DNA from: Bacteroidota bacterium
GTDB lineage: Bacteria; Bacteroidota; Bacteroidia; Bacteroidales; ML635J-15
Assembly (NCBI GenBank): GCA_029558535.1
Contig: JAKQEK010000152.1
Span: 46,346 to 110,345 of the forward strand
Length of the DNA stretch: 64,000 bases
Direction of reading: 5' to 3'
Shown: positions 28,806 through 36,947 of the stretch, piece after piece
Position numbering within the stretch: the first letter of the stretch is position 1
Layout of the letters: every line of letters begins with the position of its first letter
Program-made: the position numbers and the translations under genes
The notes under the pieces: model-generated
What the model was told of the DNA's origin: nothing
The model's database searches: none
What the model saw: only the letters and a program-made list of their open reading frames with translations

Positions 28806-30017
28806 ATGAGAAAGTTATCATATAAAGACGTGTGGAGAAAAATAGAAAAATCTACTTTTTACCTCACTAAGGTCAAGACCCCACATTTTTCACCTACCAT
28901 ATCGCCAGCGCCTAAAGATGTAGATCTCAATGAAATAGAAAGCATATTTCAAGGCATTTCATATTATTTCAATATCGGGGTTAAAAGAATGATATTGCAG
29001 AAAAAATATATGGGGTCTTATTGCGATATAGAATTACATAAGGATATTTCTAAAAGCAGGTTTTTTTCTCGAAGCGGAAAACTAATTGATTATATAAACA
29101 GGGGCGATTTGCTAAAGGGAGTTGCTGAACTGCATAAAAAGATATTCTTAAATAGCGATTTAAGCTACGTTTTAATTGCTGCGGAACTGATGCCTTGGCC
29201 TGTCATGGGAAGGGGGTTAATCGACCGCGACTTTGAGGCTTATTATGCGTTATATAAAAGTCATATTAATGATATTGAAACTACAGGTATCTATGACAAA
29301 GTTGCTGCCATTAAAGAAACTTCAGGCTTCCAACATTTTTTGGAAGATTGGGAAGTATTAGGCGAAGCCGAATGCAAAAAAAAGTGGCCCCAACACACTG
29401 TAAGGCATTATAAGTGTATCATGGATTTCAACGTCTTGGATTTGAATGAATATAAGGATGGGCTAGACACTTATAGAGACAGGCTCGATTTATATGGTAA
29501 AGACGGCGAACTATATTTCCAGCCTTTTTCGGTTTTAAAATATGGGTATGTGAATGGGACAGAAATCATAGAGGATTCTAACATACGAGGTTTTAGATTT
29601 GTCAACAGCGATGAAAATGCATACGTTGTGTTAGATTTTGAAGAAAATAGTTTTGACGAAAACATATTAAAAGCTTATTCTTTTTTTGAAAAATGCACCT
29701 CAGAAGATGAGGAAGGTATTATGATAAAACCAGATCAGGTGTTCATAGAAGGCTCGCCCCCTGCTTTCAAGATACGCAATAACGAATACTTGACATTGAT
29801 TTACGGGATAAATTTCAAGAAAGATTACGATTATTATCTTAAGAACCGAAACATATATAAAAAGCAGATCGAATCTTCTAAGCAATGGCATATATCACAA
29901 GAATTGTTAAAAATACCATTGCAAACTATATCGCAAGAAAACGAAAATTATTGTAAGCTGGTAGCGTTGAGATTGGAATCCGAACATAGGTGTGTTAATT
30001 TGGATAGCAGGCTTTAA
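28806..30017 (+). CDS. Stand-alone Pnkp-type RNA ligase (adenylyltransferase)
   Basis: 403 residues. All ligase-domain landmarks of bacterial Pnkp are present in order: KYMGS (motif I, nucleophile Lys67), FFSRSG, ELMPWP (127-132), PFSVLKY, EGIMIKP (motif IV/V), NNEYLTLIYG and the C-terminal ALRLESE...DSRL. Cellular Pnkp is a three-domain protein (5' kinase, 2',3' phosphatase, ligase); here the kinase P-loop and the phosphatase metallo-domain are absent and the protein begins directly before the ligase domain. It follows Hen1 by three bases. Family knowledge: Pnkp ligase needs Hen1 to complete sealing. The end-healing steps must come from another gene or from the host. Confidence 0.88.
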   Translation: MRKLSYKDVWRKIEKSTFYLTKVKTPHFSPTISPAPKDVDLNEIESIFQGISYYFNIGVKRMILQKKYMGSYCDIELHKDISKSRFFSRSGKLIDYINRGDLLKGVAELHKKIFLNSDLSYVLIAAELMPWPVMGRGLIDRDFEAYYALYKSHINDIETTGIYDKVAAIKETSGFQHFLEDWEVLGEAECKKKWPQHTVRHYKCIMDFNVLDLNEYKDGLDTYRDRLDLYGKDGELYFQPFSVLKYGYVNGTEIIEDSNIRGFRFVNSDENAYVVLDFEENSFDENILKAYSFFEKCTSEDEEGIMIKPDQVFIEGSPPAFKIRNNEYLTLIYGINFKKDYDYYLKNRNIYKKQIESSKQWHISQELLKIPLQTISQENENYCKLVALRLESEHRCVNLDSRL

Positions 30018-30071
30018 ACTCGCCCTGTTTTGGTCTGCTTCAATAACAAATATCCCGATTAATTATGAAAG

Positions 30072-30632
30072 ATGAAAAAAAATACATCTAATATTTTTAT
30101 AAACCCGGAATTAGTATTGTCAAAAATAGTTGATGAACAACTTTTTTTCCCGAAATATTATGTGGCATTGGGCCCAGAACTGCGAAATGTGCATGCATTG
30201 CTTGCTATGAAAAGTTGTTGGGATTATTTTGAAGCAAGAGAAGAATATGAAAACATAATCCCAATCAAACAACAAATAGACGTTTTTTTTAAAAATTCGG
30301 CACCTCTTTCGTTTTATGCAAATGTCAAGGATATGAGTGAAATGATGTTGGCGCCTAACACAATAAACGAGGCGGAGCTTGTTATAAAAAGCGAAATGAT
30401 AAGGACGGGGAAGGCTTCTGAATACAGCTTTAAACATTTAAATAACATAGATGTAAATATCAACGTGGCGAGGCATTTTTCTTATTTTTATTTACCTGCT
30501 GTTTATAACTTTGTAATGATAAGCGATTTTAAAAATGAAAGTAACCTGCTGAAAGAGTTTTATGGAAACGGGGTAGTAGAACCAGAGCACATGGTTTTTT
30601 CTCTGCTAAAGAATGTTATGTCAACTTTTTGA
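30072..30632 (+). CDS. Hypothetical protein at end of RNA-repair unit
   Basis: 186 residues, mostly helical, no recognised motif. It is the last gene of the unit, 54 bases after the RNA ligase, and converges with the reverse-strand gene at 30638. Position suggests an accessory role in RNA repair, but it contains neither a P-loop nor a phosphoesterase signature, so it is not an obvious replacement for the missing Pnkp domains. Confidence 0.45.
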   Translation: MKKNTSNIFINPELVLSKIVDEQLFFPKYYVALGPELRNVHALLAMKSCWDYFEAREEYENIIPIKQQIDVFFKNSAPLSFYANVKDMSEMMLAPNTINEAELVIKSEMIRTGKASEYSFKHLNNIDVNINVARHFSYFYLPAVYNFVMISDFKNESNLLKEFYGNGVVEPEHMVFSLLKNVMSTF

Positions 30633-30637
30633 CGAAA

Positions 30638-31357
30638 TTAAATTATCCTTAGATTTCTAATAGCAGCGGGTTTGTTGGTTTTCCAATCTAAATCGCTTTC
30701 TCTGTTCAAATCTTTAAGCTTCACATGCCCTATAATTAGATATCTATCTTCTTTCATATCCCAATGGGTTATTGCATGTTCTTTCTCAGGAGAAACATAT
30801 AGGCCTGCGGGAAGTGCTTTATTGCTTCGCACGTAATTTACGACAGATATGCCATGATGTCCGAAGATTTTTACTTCTTTTTCGCCATCGCCTATTAATG
30901 TGGATACAAGTACGCTAGTTTCAGGCGTACTGTCTTCGTTTCCTTCAAAATACTCTATTTTGTCTCTAAAGACAAGCAACCCTATGTCGCCATAAGAACG
31001 GCTGTTTGCAGATACATATAGCAAAAATGGAAAATGATCGTCGCTAAGTTCTTCTTGTCCTAACAAGTCGGACATCAATTTTTCTTTATCATAAAAAAAC
31101 GGCGTCTTTTCGTTTAGTTCTTTTATTTTGTCGTTGACTATATCTGATAATCCTTTTAAATATTCTTCAAAATATTCTTTTTTGTTTTCAACTTGATATT
31201 TAACTCGCCATAGAAAATTGTTGGATGTACTGACAGTTTTATTTTTCAATCCCTTTTTTTCATAAATTATTTTTAAATCTTCAAACGTAATTTGAAAAAA
31301 TGTAGAAGAATGAACAAACCCATTTATAGAGGAAGATTCTAGGATAAAAATTTTCAT
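30638..31357 (-). CDS. Hypothetical protein downstream of prohead protease
   Basis: 239 residues, alpha/beta, no recognised domain. It follows the prohead protease gene by four bases on the reverse strand, so the two are co-transcribed and it may be a capsid-assembly or head protein. FGHHGISVVNYV and HAITHWDM are histidine-rich spots but do not form a motif that I know. Confidence 0.45.
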   Translation of the reverse strand: MKIFILESSSINGFVHSSTFFQITFEDLKIIYEKKGLKNKTVSTSNNFLWRVKYQVENKKEYFEEYLKGLSDIVNDKIKELNEKTPFFYDKEKLMSDLLGQEELSDDHFPFLLYVSANSRSYGDIGLLVFRDKIEYFEGNEDSTPETSVLVSTLIGDGEKEVKIFGHHGISVVNYVRSNKALPAGLYVSPEKEHAITHWDMKEDRYLIIGHVKLKDLNRESDLDWKTNKPAAIRNLRII

Positions 31358-31361
31358 ATGT

Positions 31362-32063
31362 TTACATGTTTATCCCCATAAAATCGGCCAGCTTATTGAA
31401 TTTGGTTGGCTTGGTTTTCATATTTTCCTTGAAATCAGGGGCTTTCTGTATGTTTGGTTCGACTAGCTCTGGGCTCATATATGCCCAAGCGCCAATAGTT
31501 GAGGGCATTTGAACCCAATCCCAACAAATGAGGTCATATTCGGTAACGTATATTTTTTTATCCTTCATTTCCTGTACTTCTCCTACCCCTCTTGAAGATA
31601 TGCCGATCATTATGTCATGTTCAAATATTAAATTGGCTACCATATCAGCCCCGTTGGAAGCTATCCCCATCTGCCTATACCCTCGCGTTATAGGCAGTTT
31701 AACCTTGCCGATAACAGTAGCGCCGTCCCAATAGATATCTTCGATTAGAAGCCCTATTTGTTGGAGAGAAATGTTGGTGCTGTCCTCGTGGTCTACTGTG
31801 CCTACAGCAGACCTTCTTTTTACGTTTTCCATATAGGACTCTACAGCAGGTATTAAAATATCTTTGGCATATATCCTTTTGTTCCTGTTCTCTACCCCGT
31901 ATTTCTGTAATACACAGAAGATGCAGGGGTTGTCTAAAAACGTTTCTGGCTTGGCTTTTGCCTCTTTGATTATTGTTATGTTTTCTTTTATTAAACGGTC
32001 ATAATACCCATCGTTTTCTATTATATATCCGTAACCAGTTTCTCCTTCTTTGATTATTTTCAT
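31362..32063 (-). CDS. Prohead core serine protease (gp21/S80-like)
   Basis: 233 residues from ATG 32063; a TTG three codons upstream is also possible. Motifs: LQKYGVENRNKRIYAKDIL (about 52-70), GTVDHED with the catalytic His, VIGKVKL, GISSRGVGEV with the nucleophile Ser, and CWDWVQMPST. These match the T4 gp21-type prohead proteases, which cut scaffold and capsid precursors inside the prohead. The neighbouring portal and major capsid genes are not in this window. Reverse orientation separates it from the tail genes. Confidence 0.85.
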   Translation of the reverse strand: MKIIKEGETGYGYIIENDGYYDRLIKENITIIKEAKAKPETFLDNPCIFCVLQKYGVENRNKRIYAKDILIPAVESYMENVKRRSAVGTVDHEDSTNISLQQIGLLIEDIYWDGATVIGKVKLPITRGYRQMGIASNGADMVANLIFEHDIMIGISSRGVGEVQEMKDKKIYVTEYDLICWDWVQMPSTIGAWAYMSPELVEPNIQKAPDFKENMKTKPTKFNKLADFMGINM

Positions 32064-32180
32064 CTGAATCAATATTTACATATAAATAGTTGTTGCGCAT
32101 TGAAATATTGAAGGTATCAGGAGTAAGAATATTGACATAATGGCAGGAGGAGGAAAAAATATTTTGATATTGGCATTTAA

Positions 32181-32192
32181 TACTTTAAAGTA
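32181..32192. promoter_or_regulatory. 12-base perfect palindrome, possible operator
   Basis: TACTTTAAAGTA is a perfect dyad in the 188-base gap between the divergent protease and UVR-motif genes. The gap also holds an ATG frame of 31 codons (32140-32235) that I do not regard as a gene. No promoter of the TAnnTTTG type is clear here. Binding by a regulator is speculation. Confidence 0.25.
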
Positions 32193-32251
32193 CATAAAAA
32201 TAGGGAGATTGGAATGTTTTTTGTATATTGCATGAAAAATAAATAAAAAAC

Positions 32252-32725
32252 ATGGGATATTTAAATGACTTATTTAAGCGCTTGGAACTTTTATTTAAGC
32301 ATCTTGAAAGTATGCCAAAAGATGTTGAACCCACCGTTAAGCGGTTTGATACGCCTTGGGGGAGCGTTTACTACCACCACACCGACATTTCATATAGCAG
32401 TCCAAACGGATGGGGGGTTCCTAGTGGCCAATATGTATCTGAAAAAGCATCAATAGAAGCTAAAATTCGAGCGTTAGAAGCTAATTTACAAGTACTAGTG
32501 TCAAAGGAGGATTATGAAAAGGCATCTAAGGTGCGCGACCAATTGAAGGAATTAAAGGAGAACTACAGGCAGTATGAACACAAGCTGGCAGATTTGGAAA
32601 AAATGAAAAAAGAGGCTGTAGAAGCACAAAATTATGAAGATGCTGCAAATTATAAGCGGGAGATAGAGGCGTTGATTCAAAATAACAAGGAGGCGTTGAT
32701 AGGAAATTCAGAAGGCGACGATTAA
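32252..32725 (+). CDS. UVR-motif coiled-coil protein
   Basis: 157 residues. Two UVR-type helical hairpins occur in the second half: SKEDYEKASKVRDQLKELKE and AQNYEDAANYKREIEALI (about 83-145). The same motif joins UvrB to UvrC and occurs in McsA-like adaptors, so a protein-protein contact role is likely. The N-terminal 65 residues are unrelated and rich in Tyr and Pro. A strong terminator lies 13 bases after the stop. Confidence 0.6.
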   Translation: MGYLNDLFKRLELLFKHLESMPKDVEPTVKRFDTPWGSVYYHHTDISYSSPNGWGVPSGQYVSEKASIEAKIRALEANLQVLVSKEDYEKASKVRDQLKELKENYRQYEHKLADLEKMKKEAVEAQNYEDAANYKREIEALIQNNKEALIGNSEGDD

Positions 32726-32737
32726 GTGGATAATCTC

Positions 32738-32792
32738 AAAAACGGCGTTTTCATCACCTCGCTTATTGGACAATGAAAGCGCCGTTTTTTTC
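32738..32792 (+). terminator. Intrinsic terminator after UVR-motif gene
   Basis: A 17-pair stem (32738-32754 with 32773-32789, one G-U pair, core ACGGCG/CGCCGT) with an 18-base loop, followed by T residues. The left arm begins with AAAAA, so it can also terminate the opposite strand, where the decayed methyltransferase fragment ends. Confidence 0.75.
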
Positions 32793-32846
32793 TTGGTTTT
32801 CATAGTAGAATCTCCCATATTTTAGCTTGAAGAGTATAATCTTCTC

Positions 32847-33050
32847 TCATAAACAAATTCTCCTGCCAAACGTTATATCAGCAATTCTTGGCTCTTCATG
32901 AACATGCAAGTTAAAAATTTCTTTGAAGAGATCTTCATTTCCTCCCAAATGGCCTGACATTATTATGTCCAAAGTGGCAATGCCAGATTGTACTTCATTT
33001 GGCATAACCTTGTCTTTTGACTTAAATTTTATAAACCAATTTGTTTGCAT
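32847..33050 (-). pseudogene. Truncated DNA methyltransferase remnant
   Basis: 67 residues. The segment ATLDIIMSGHLGG...FKEIFNLHV...PRIADITFGR reads like the first 60 residues of a phage-type DNA methyltransferase, where the final part (usually ADxTYGxGxFW) is the SAM-binding loop. Here the frame fails right after that loop: the original frame stops within four codons, and a shifted frame (GEFVYER...) continues only 15 codons. The catalytic domain is missing, and a terminator and unrelated genes follow. Family assignment is inferred from this short stretch; a small functional protein is the alternative. Confidence 0.45.
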
Positions 33051-33079
33051 AAAAAACTACTTAAGACAAAAAAAATTGC

Positions 33080-33087
33080 TATATTTG
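33080..33087 (+). promoter_or_regulatory. Possible promoter -7 box (TATATTTG)
   Basis: TATATTTG matches the Bacteroidota -7 consensus and lies 20 bases before the ATG at 33108. No TTG is found 19-21 bases upstream, so it is weaker than the other promoters listed. Confidence 0.4.
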
Positions 33088-33107
33088 AATATACGTAAAT
33101 CCATTAA

Positions 33108-33419
33108 ATGAGTTATCTGTTTACCTTATCTTTAGTAAGAAATAACAAAATACGGGAGGCTTATTTTTTAGATGGTTTTTTTTGCGAAGCGGATTTGCTA
33201 TCTTCTTTGTATAAAAAAACTCAAATAAAAGATTATTTTTACGTTGTTGATATCTTACCCTACATTGGATATGATAAAAAAACTGTAATAGGGATGTCAT
33301 TGGTTAATTATTTATTAGCAAACAACCAATTTCAAATGAGGTGTGGCACTTTTCGAATAGTAGATAAAAAACGAATAAAATATTATTTGAATATCTGCAA
33401 TTTAATACAGAAGCTGTGA
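33108..33419 (+). CDS. Tail-family protein (KYY-NI C-terminus), no LRR
   Basis: 103 residues. No recognised domain, but the C-terminal segment RIKYYLNICNLIQKL shares a hK-Y-Y-x-N-I-x-x-L pattern with five other proteins of this window (ending at 33867, 34569, 39979, 40401 and 42439). It is followed by two more members, so this is a local cluster of paralogues. Function unknown. Confidence 0.5.
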   Translation: MSYLFTLSLVRNNKIREAYFLDGFFCEADLLSSLYKKTQIKDYFYVVDILPYIGYDKKTVIGMSLVNYLLANNQFQMRCGTFRIVDKKRIKYYLNICNLIQKL

Positions 33420-33523
33420 AAATCGAATTTTTCCAATATTTAACTGGGAATACACATATAGAGGCACTAGCTTCTGAAGGCCAGCTTATCGGATTTGGCT
33501 TGAGTGGGCAATTCGCAGTATAG
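33416..33523 (+). CDS. Very small ORF (35 codons), doubtful
   Basis: A GTG start overlaps the previous stop by four bases (GTGA), and 35 codons follow, rich in Gly, Leu and Ala (EGQLIGFGLSGQ). Translational coupling is possible; it may instead be a remnant of a longer gene. No function can be assigned. Confidence 0.2.
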   Translation: MKIEFFQYLTGNTHIEALASEGQLIGFGLSGQFAV

Positions 33524-33546
33524 CTGGGATAAAAAAAACATCTATT

Positions 33547-33867
33547 ATGTATCAACAGATAAAAGTGAATATCAGGTTTAGCCTATCTTTAAAAGACAAT
33601 AGCAGCACCGTTGAAAGTTACGAGTTTTGGAATTTCGGCAACTTTTTTAAATTTTTAATAGCATTTGACGAAATTTTTAAGACTGTTAGCTACGAAATTC
33701 TTCTTATAGGATATAAAAGCATCCAAAAAAGAGACTTTTACGCTTTGTTGGCTGATCCACTTTGTTTAAAAATAACATATTCAAATTGTTTTGATGTAAA
33801 AAAAGATTTTGTTTTAGAAAAAAAAAGTTTAAAATATTATAGGAATATTATTTTTTTGTCCAAATAA
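33547..33867 (+). CDS. Tail-family protein (KYY-NI C-terminus)
   Basis: 106 residues, aromatic-rich (FWNFGNFFKFL near 28-38), no known domain. Ends in SLKYYRNIIFLSK, the shared tail of this family. It lies between a tail-family gene at 33108 and the leucine-rich-repeat member at 33910, all in one direction. Confidence 0.5.
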   Translation: MYQQIKVNIRFSLSLKDNSSTVESYEFWNFGNFFKFLIAFDEIFKTVSYEILLIGYKSIQKRDFYALLADPLCLKITYSNCFDVKKDFVLEKKSLKYYRNIIFLSK

Positions 33868-33909
33868 GTTTTTAATCTAATTAGGGGAGGGGAGGATAAA
33901 TTTATAATA

Positions 33910-34569
33910 ATGCTTTTTGAAGATTGGATTAGTAAGTTTAAGAATAAAAATGATCCTTCTAAACTGAGAAGCTTATATAGCCATACTATTAATTTAGTTA
34001 GTTTAGATGGCATTGAGGAATATTATAACTTGCGTCAACTTTGTGTTAACGATAATGAATTAACTACATTAAAAAATGTAAGTGTTCTTTCTAAATTAGT
34101 ATATTTAAATGTTTCTAATAATAGCTTAACTTCTTTAGAAGGAGTGGAATGTTTGCATAAGCTAACTTATTTAAACATTTCTAATAATAAATTTGATTCA
34201 TTAAAAGAGTTGGCCGGGCTATATGCTTTAAAAAGGTTAATCGTTTCTGGGTGTGGCTTAACCTCTATAGACGTATTTAAAAACATGAAAAAAATAAAGG
34301 GGTTAGATGTTTCTAACAATAATTTAACTTCGTTAGAAGGCATAAAATACTGCCACTGCCTATTAGAGTTGAATATATGCAATAATAATCTACTTTCGTT
34401 GGATGGGATAGAAAATCTAATAAATTTAGAGACGCTATATTGTGACGAAAACACAATCAAGCTACACAATTTAAAAACATTATATAAATTGAAATGCCTT
34501 AATGGGGAAAAGTTTGATTATGCGAAAATAAAGTATTATTATAATATAGTCGCCTTTTTAGGTAAGTAA
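33910..34569 (+). CDS. Leucine-rich-repeat protein of the tail family
   Basis: 219 residues. About seven LRR units of 22-23 residues (LxxLNVSNNSLTSLEGVE pattern) span residues 35-185. The start (FEDWISKFKNKNDPSKL) resembles that of the LRR gene at 63653, and the end (KIKYYYNIVAFLGK) is the shared family tail. The SDS22-like repeats form a curved protein-binding solenoid, so a host or phage protein partner is likely. No signal peptide, so probably intracellular. Confidence 0.7.
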   Translation: MLFEDWISKFKNKNDPSKLRSLYSHTINLVSLDGIEEYYNLRQLCVNDNELTTLKNVSVLSKLVYLNVSNNSLTSLEGVECLHKLTYLNISNNKFDSLKELAGLYALKRLIVSGCGLTSIDVFKNMKKIKGLDVSNNNLTSLEGIKYCHCLLELNICNNNLLSLDGIENLINLETLYCDENTIKLHNLKTLYKLKCLNGEKFDYAKIKYYYNIVAFLGK

Positions 34570-34772
34570 GAGGCATATTTTTATTTGCTTAATAGTCCTT
34601 CTCCTCACATGGAGTTGAAGTTTTTTGAAAAAGGTTGGTTTTAAGATACAACCCTTACTATCAAAAGTCAATTTGATGGAAGATTCGCTAAAATATTGTT
34701 TTTATAATCAAAAAAACTTTTCAATGCGTATGTTTTTTAGTATTTTTGTTGATATCAATAAATAACAAAATA

Positions 34773-36242
34773 ATGGCAATAATCAAGAATGGCCTGTCCG
34801 ACATGAAGAGAAAGGCAGTAGAAGCACAAAATTTTGTTATAGCTGAGGCATCGGAATATTTGAGGACAAATTCTGACGTAGTTATATCCGGGGCTGCTGG
34901 GACTGGAAAGACGACAATCACAAGAAAAATATTAGATAAAATATGTAAGCCGGGAGATAGGGTGTTGGTTTCTTGTTTTTCTCACCAAGGGTTAGGGGTA
35001 GCAAGAACTCATATGGCAAATAGTAACCTCTTTTGTAAATATGCAACTAATGCTTCTGCTGTGCATGCCGTCAGAAAAAGCTTGCCTGACGGCAGAGTGG
35101 TTTTTCTCCCTAAAGATAGGTTTAAGATTGAAAATGGCAAGCGCATTAGGGTTAAACCTCCTATAGAGTTAGCTGATGTAATAATAATGGAGGAGTGTTC
35201 ACAACTTAGTGAACAAATGCTATATATGATAGACCATTTAAGGCGCCCCGACAGCAAAGCAATATTCATGGGGGACATTTGCCAATTGCCTCCGCCAAAC
35301 AGGACAGACGGAGAAAAATATTCGAGAGTATTTGACAAGCATACTTTTGAATTGACGCACCCCTATAGGTATGAAGGGTATGTAGCAGAATGTGCTTCGC
35401 ATATAAGGGCCAACATTTTAAACGGGGTGCACAACAAAAATTTCGATCCTTATTGCTGGCGAGATTTTATCAATAGTGGCAAAGAGTTTGATATAATCGA
35501 CGATCATAAGGTTTTTGATGATATGATGTTAAATGCTTTTAGAAGCGATTGGTATGCGACTAAATATATAGCATATAATAATTGGGCGTATCAGAAAAAA
35601 GGCAAATGGATACGAAATAAAATAAAACCCAATGTGTTTGATTTTGAAGTGGGAGACGACATTATTTCAAAATCTAATTATTATAAGAAAAATACGCTCA
35701 TAATACCAAACAGCTATCAAGGTGTTATTAAAGGCAAAAGGATGATGCGATCTGCTATTATATGGATAAAAAATCTTGGGCACCCTCAATTTTATTGTTT
35801 ACATACAAAAAAGTATGATAATGAAGGGGGATTACAGAAATATTATGCTCAGTTGTTGAATCTGTATGTTGAAGACATAAAAGTAGAAGAATTAAAATAT
35901 TGGTGTCATGATATTGACAACCAAAAGTTTATCCCGACTTTACCTTGCAACCCCAAGCAGTGGGAAGGGATATTGAATAGGCTGAAAAGCAGAGATTCAA
36001 TCCACCCTCTGACTGATTACAACCACAATTGGGAAGCATATCAGGAAGTTGAAGATTTCTTCTGTGATATTCAATATGCTTACGCACTTACTTCACATAC
36101 TGCACAGGGCAGCACTTATAAAGACGTATTTGTAAGCATCAGGAATATTTTCGCTCAAGAAAAAATTAGCAGTTTAGAAATGCTGCAAAGCTTATATGTT
36201 GCTGTAACCAGAGCTACTAATATGGTGTTGGGGCTATATTAA
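34773..36242 (+). CDS. Dda-like superfamily 1 helicase
   Basis: 489 residues from ATG 34773, preferred to ATG 34746 because of its A-rich start context and because the upstream residues are unlike the family. Motifs: GAAGTGKT (Walker A, 40-47), IIMEECSQ (II), GDICQLPPP (III), ALTSHTAQGSTY (V) and YVAVTRA (VI). This is the SF1B arrangement of T4 Dda and RecD, 5'-3' DNA helicases used in phage replication start and recombination. The large insertion between motifs III and V matches the SH3 and pin regions of that family. A possible TATTTTTG box lies at 34741-34748, with only TTT at the -33 position. The 203-base gap before the gene holds nothing else obvious. Confidence 0.85.
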   Translation: MAIIKNGLSDMKRKAVEAQNFVIAEASEYLRTNSDVVISGAAGTGKTTITRKILDKICKPGDRVLVSCFSHQGLGVARTHMANSNLFCKYATNASAVHAVRKSLPDGRVVFLPKDRFKIENGKRIRVKPPIELADVIIMEECSQLSEQMLYMIDHLRRPDSKAIFMGDICQLPPPNRTDGEKYSRVFDKHTFELTHPYRYEGYVAECASHIRANILNGVHNKNFDPYCWRDFINSGKEFDIIDDHKVFDDMMLNAFRSDWYATKYIAYNNWAYQKKGKWIRNKIKPNVFDFEVGDDIISKSNYYKKNTLIIPNSYQGVIKGKRMMRSAIIWIKNLGHPQFYCLHTKKYDNEGGLQKYYAQLLNLYVEDIKVEELKYWCHDIDNQKFIPTLPCNPKQWEGILNRLKSRDSIHPLTDYNHNWEAYQEVEDFFCDIQYAYALTSHTAQGSTYKDVFVSIRNIFAQEKISSLEMLQSLYVAVTRATNMVLGLY

Positions 36243-36279
36243 AAAATACAGGATATTAGATAAAAAATCTATGGACGGG

Positions 36280-36310
36280 TTGTTTTATTCATAAAAATGG
36301 GTTAACTTTG
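36280..36310 (+). promoter_or_regulatory. Bacteroidota-type promoter, leaderless arrangement (TTG-N20-TAACTTTG)
   Basis: TTG at 36280-36282 and TAACTTTG at 36303-36310, 20 bases apart. The first ATG (36316) is only five bases after the -7 box, so the transcript should start at or within a few bases of that codon, implying a leaderless message. Confidence 0.7.
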
Positions 36311-36315
36311 TGCTA

Positions 36316-36498
36316 ATGAATAAGAAAAAAGTTAGTATAGTAAATGATGAGGCTTCTTATGAAGAAGAAGCCCAGCAAATAAAGTTGGCGCTTGAAAGAA
36401 TAAAGGCTGAAAACAGCATATTGAGACGAAGGCTTCAGAGCTTTGCAGAGTTGCCAAAATTGCATGTAGTTATTTCAAAACTAAATAAAGCCAATTGA
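36316..36498 (+). CDS. Small coiled-coil protein
   Basis: 60 residues from ATG 36316; an in-frame GTG at 36310 overlaps the promoter box and is rejected. The centre (about 15-45) is a heptad-like helix (EEEAQQIKLALERIKAENSI), suggesting a dimer. It is probably translated from a near-leaderless message. A 32-residue membrane peptide follows immediately. Function unknown. Confidence 0.5.
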   Translation: MNKKKVSIVNDEASYEEEAQQIKLALERIKAENSILRRRLQSFAELPKLHVVISKLNKAN

Positions 36499-36597
36499 AT
36501 GGGCCGCGAACGACAAATAAAAATAAGCGAACGCATTGTAGGCGTCAGCTTATTTCTAATAATTATCTTACTTTTTATAAGTTTTTTCTTAACATAA
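36499..36597 (+). CDS. Single-pass membrane micropeptide
   Basis: 32 residues: a charged N-terminus (GRERQIKISER) then one hydrophobic helix (about 13-31, LFLIIILLFISFF). The ATG directly abuts the upstream TGA, and the next gene starts four bases after its stop, which supports a real gene in a tight operon. Function unknown. Confidence 0.5.
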   Translation: MGRERQIKISERIVGVSLFLIIILLFISFFLT

Positions 36598-36601
36598 AAA
36601 A

Positions 36602-36922
36602 ATGAATTTTCTATATAAATTGATTATACCGGCATGTTCGCCGTATGTTGTTGAGCTATATAACTTGGCAACTAAAAACCCTGAAAGCATCTTTAAGAAG
36701 CAAATACAGGGAGAGTATTTTAGGCATATAAAATATGTGTCGAGATCAACCAATGCTCCGATAGTACACAAGTTGGAAGAACATCGCTATCCGGGCATAT
36801 CATATCGCCATTTGGTGGTTGCAAATGGCCAGACGAAAGAATTGAAGATATATCCGCTAGATAGGTGGGCAATTAGAAATATATTTTTTGAATACTATGA
36901 TTCTTTTGAAGAAGAGTTATAA
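36602..36922 (+). CDS. Hypothetical protein
   Basis: 106 residues, soluble, basic centre, acidic C-terminus. No domain recognised. It lies between the membrane micropeptide and the MoxR-like ATPase in the same direction with a 25-base gap, so it may be expressed with the ATPase/VWA pair. Confidence 0.45.
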   Translation: MNFLYKLIIPACSPYVVELYNLATKNPESIFKKQIQGEYFRHIKYVSRSTNAPIVHKLEEHRYPGISYRHLVVANGQTKELKIYPLDRWAIRNIFFEYYDSFEEEL

Positions 36923-36947
36923 TCATTAAAATAAATCAAAAAAAAAG

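Noticed and set aside
32140..32235. 31-codon frame in the gap before the UVR-motif gene
   Set aside because: No promoter, no recognisable features, and it ends near an AT-rich start region of the real gene.
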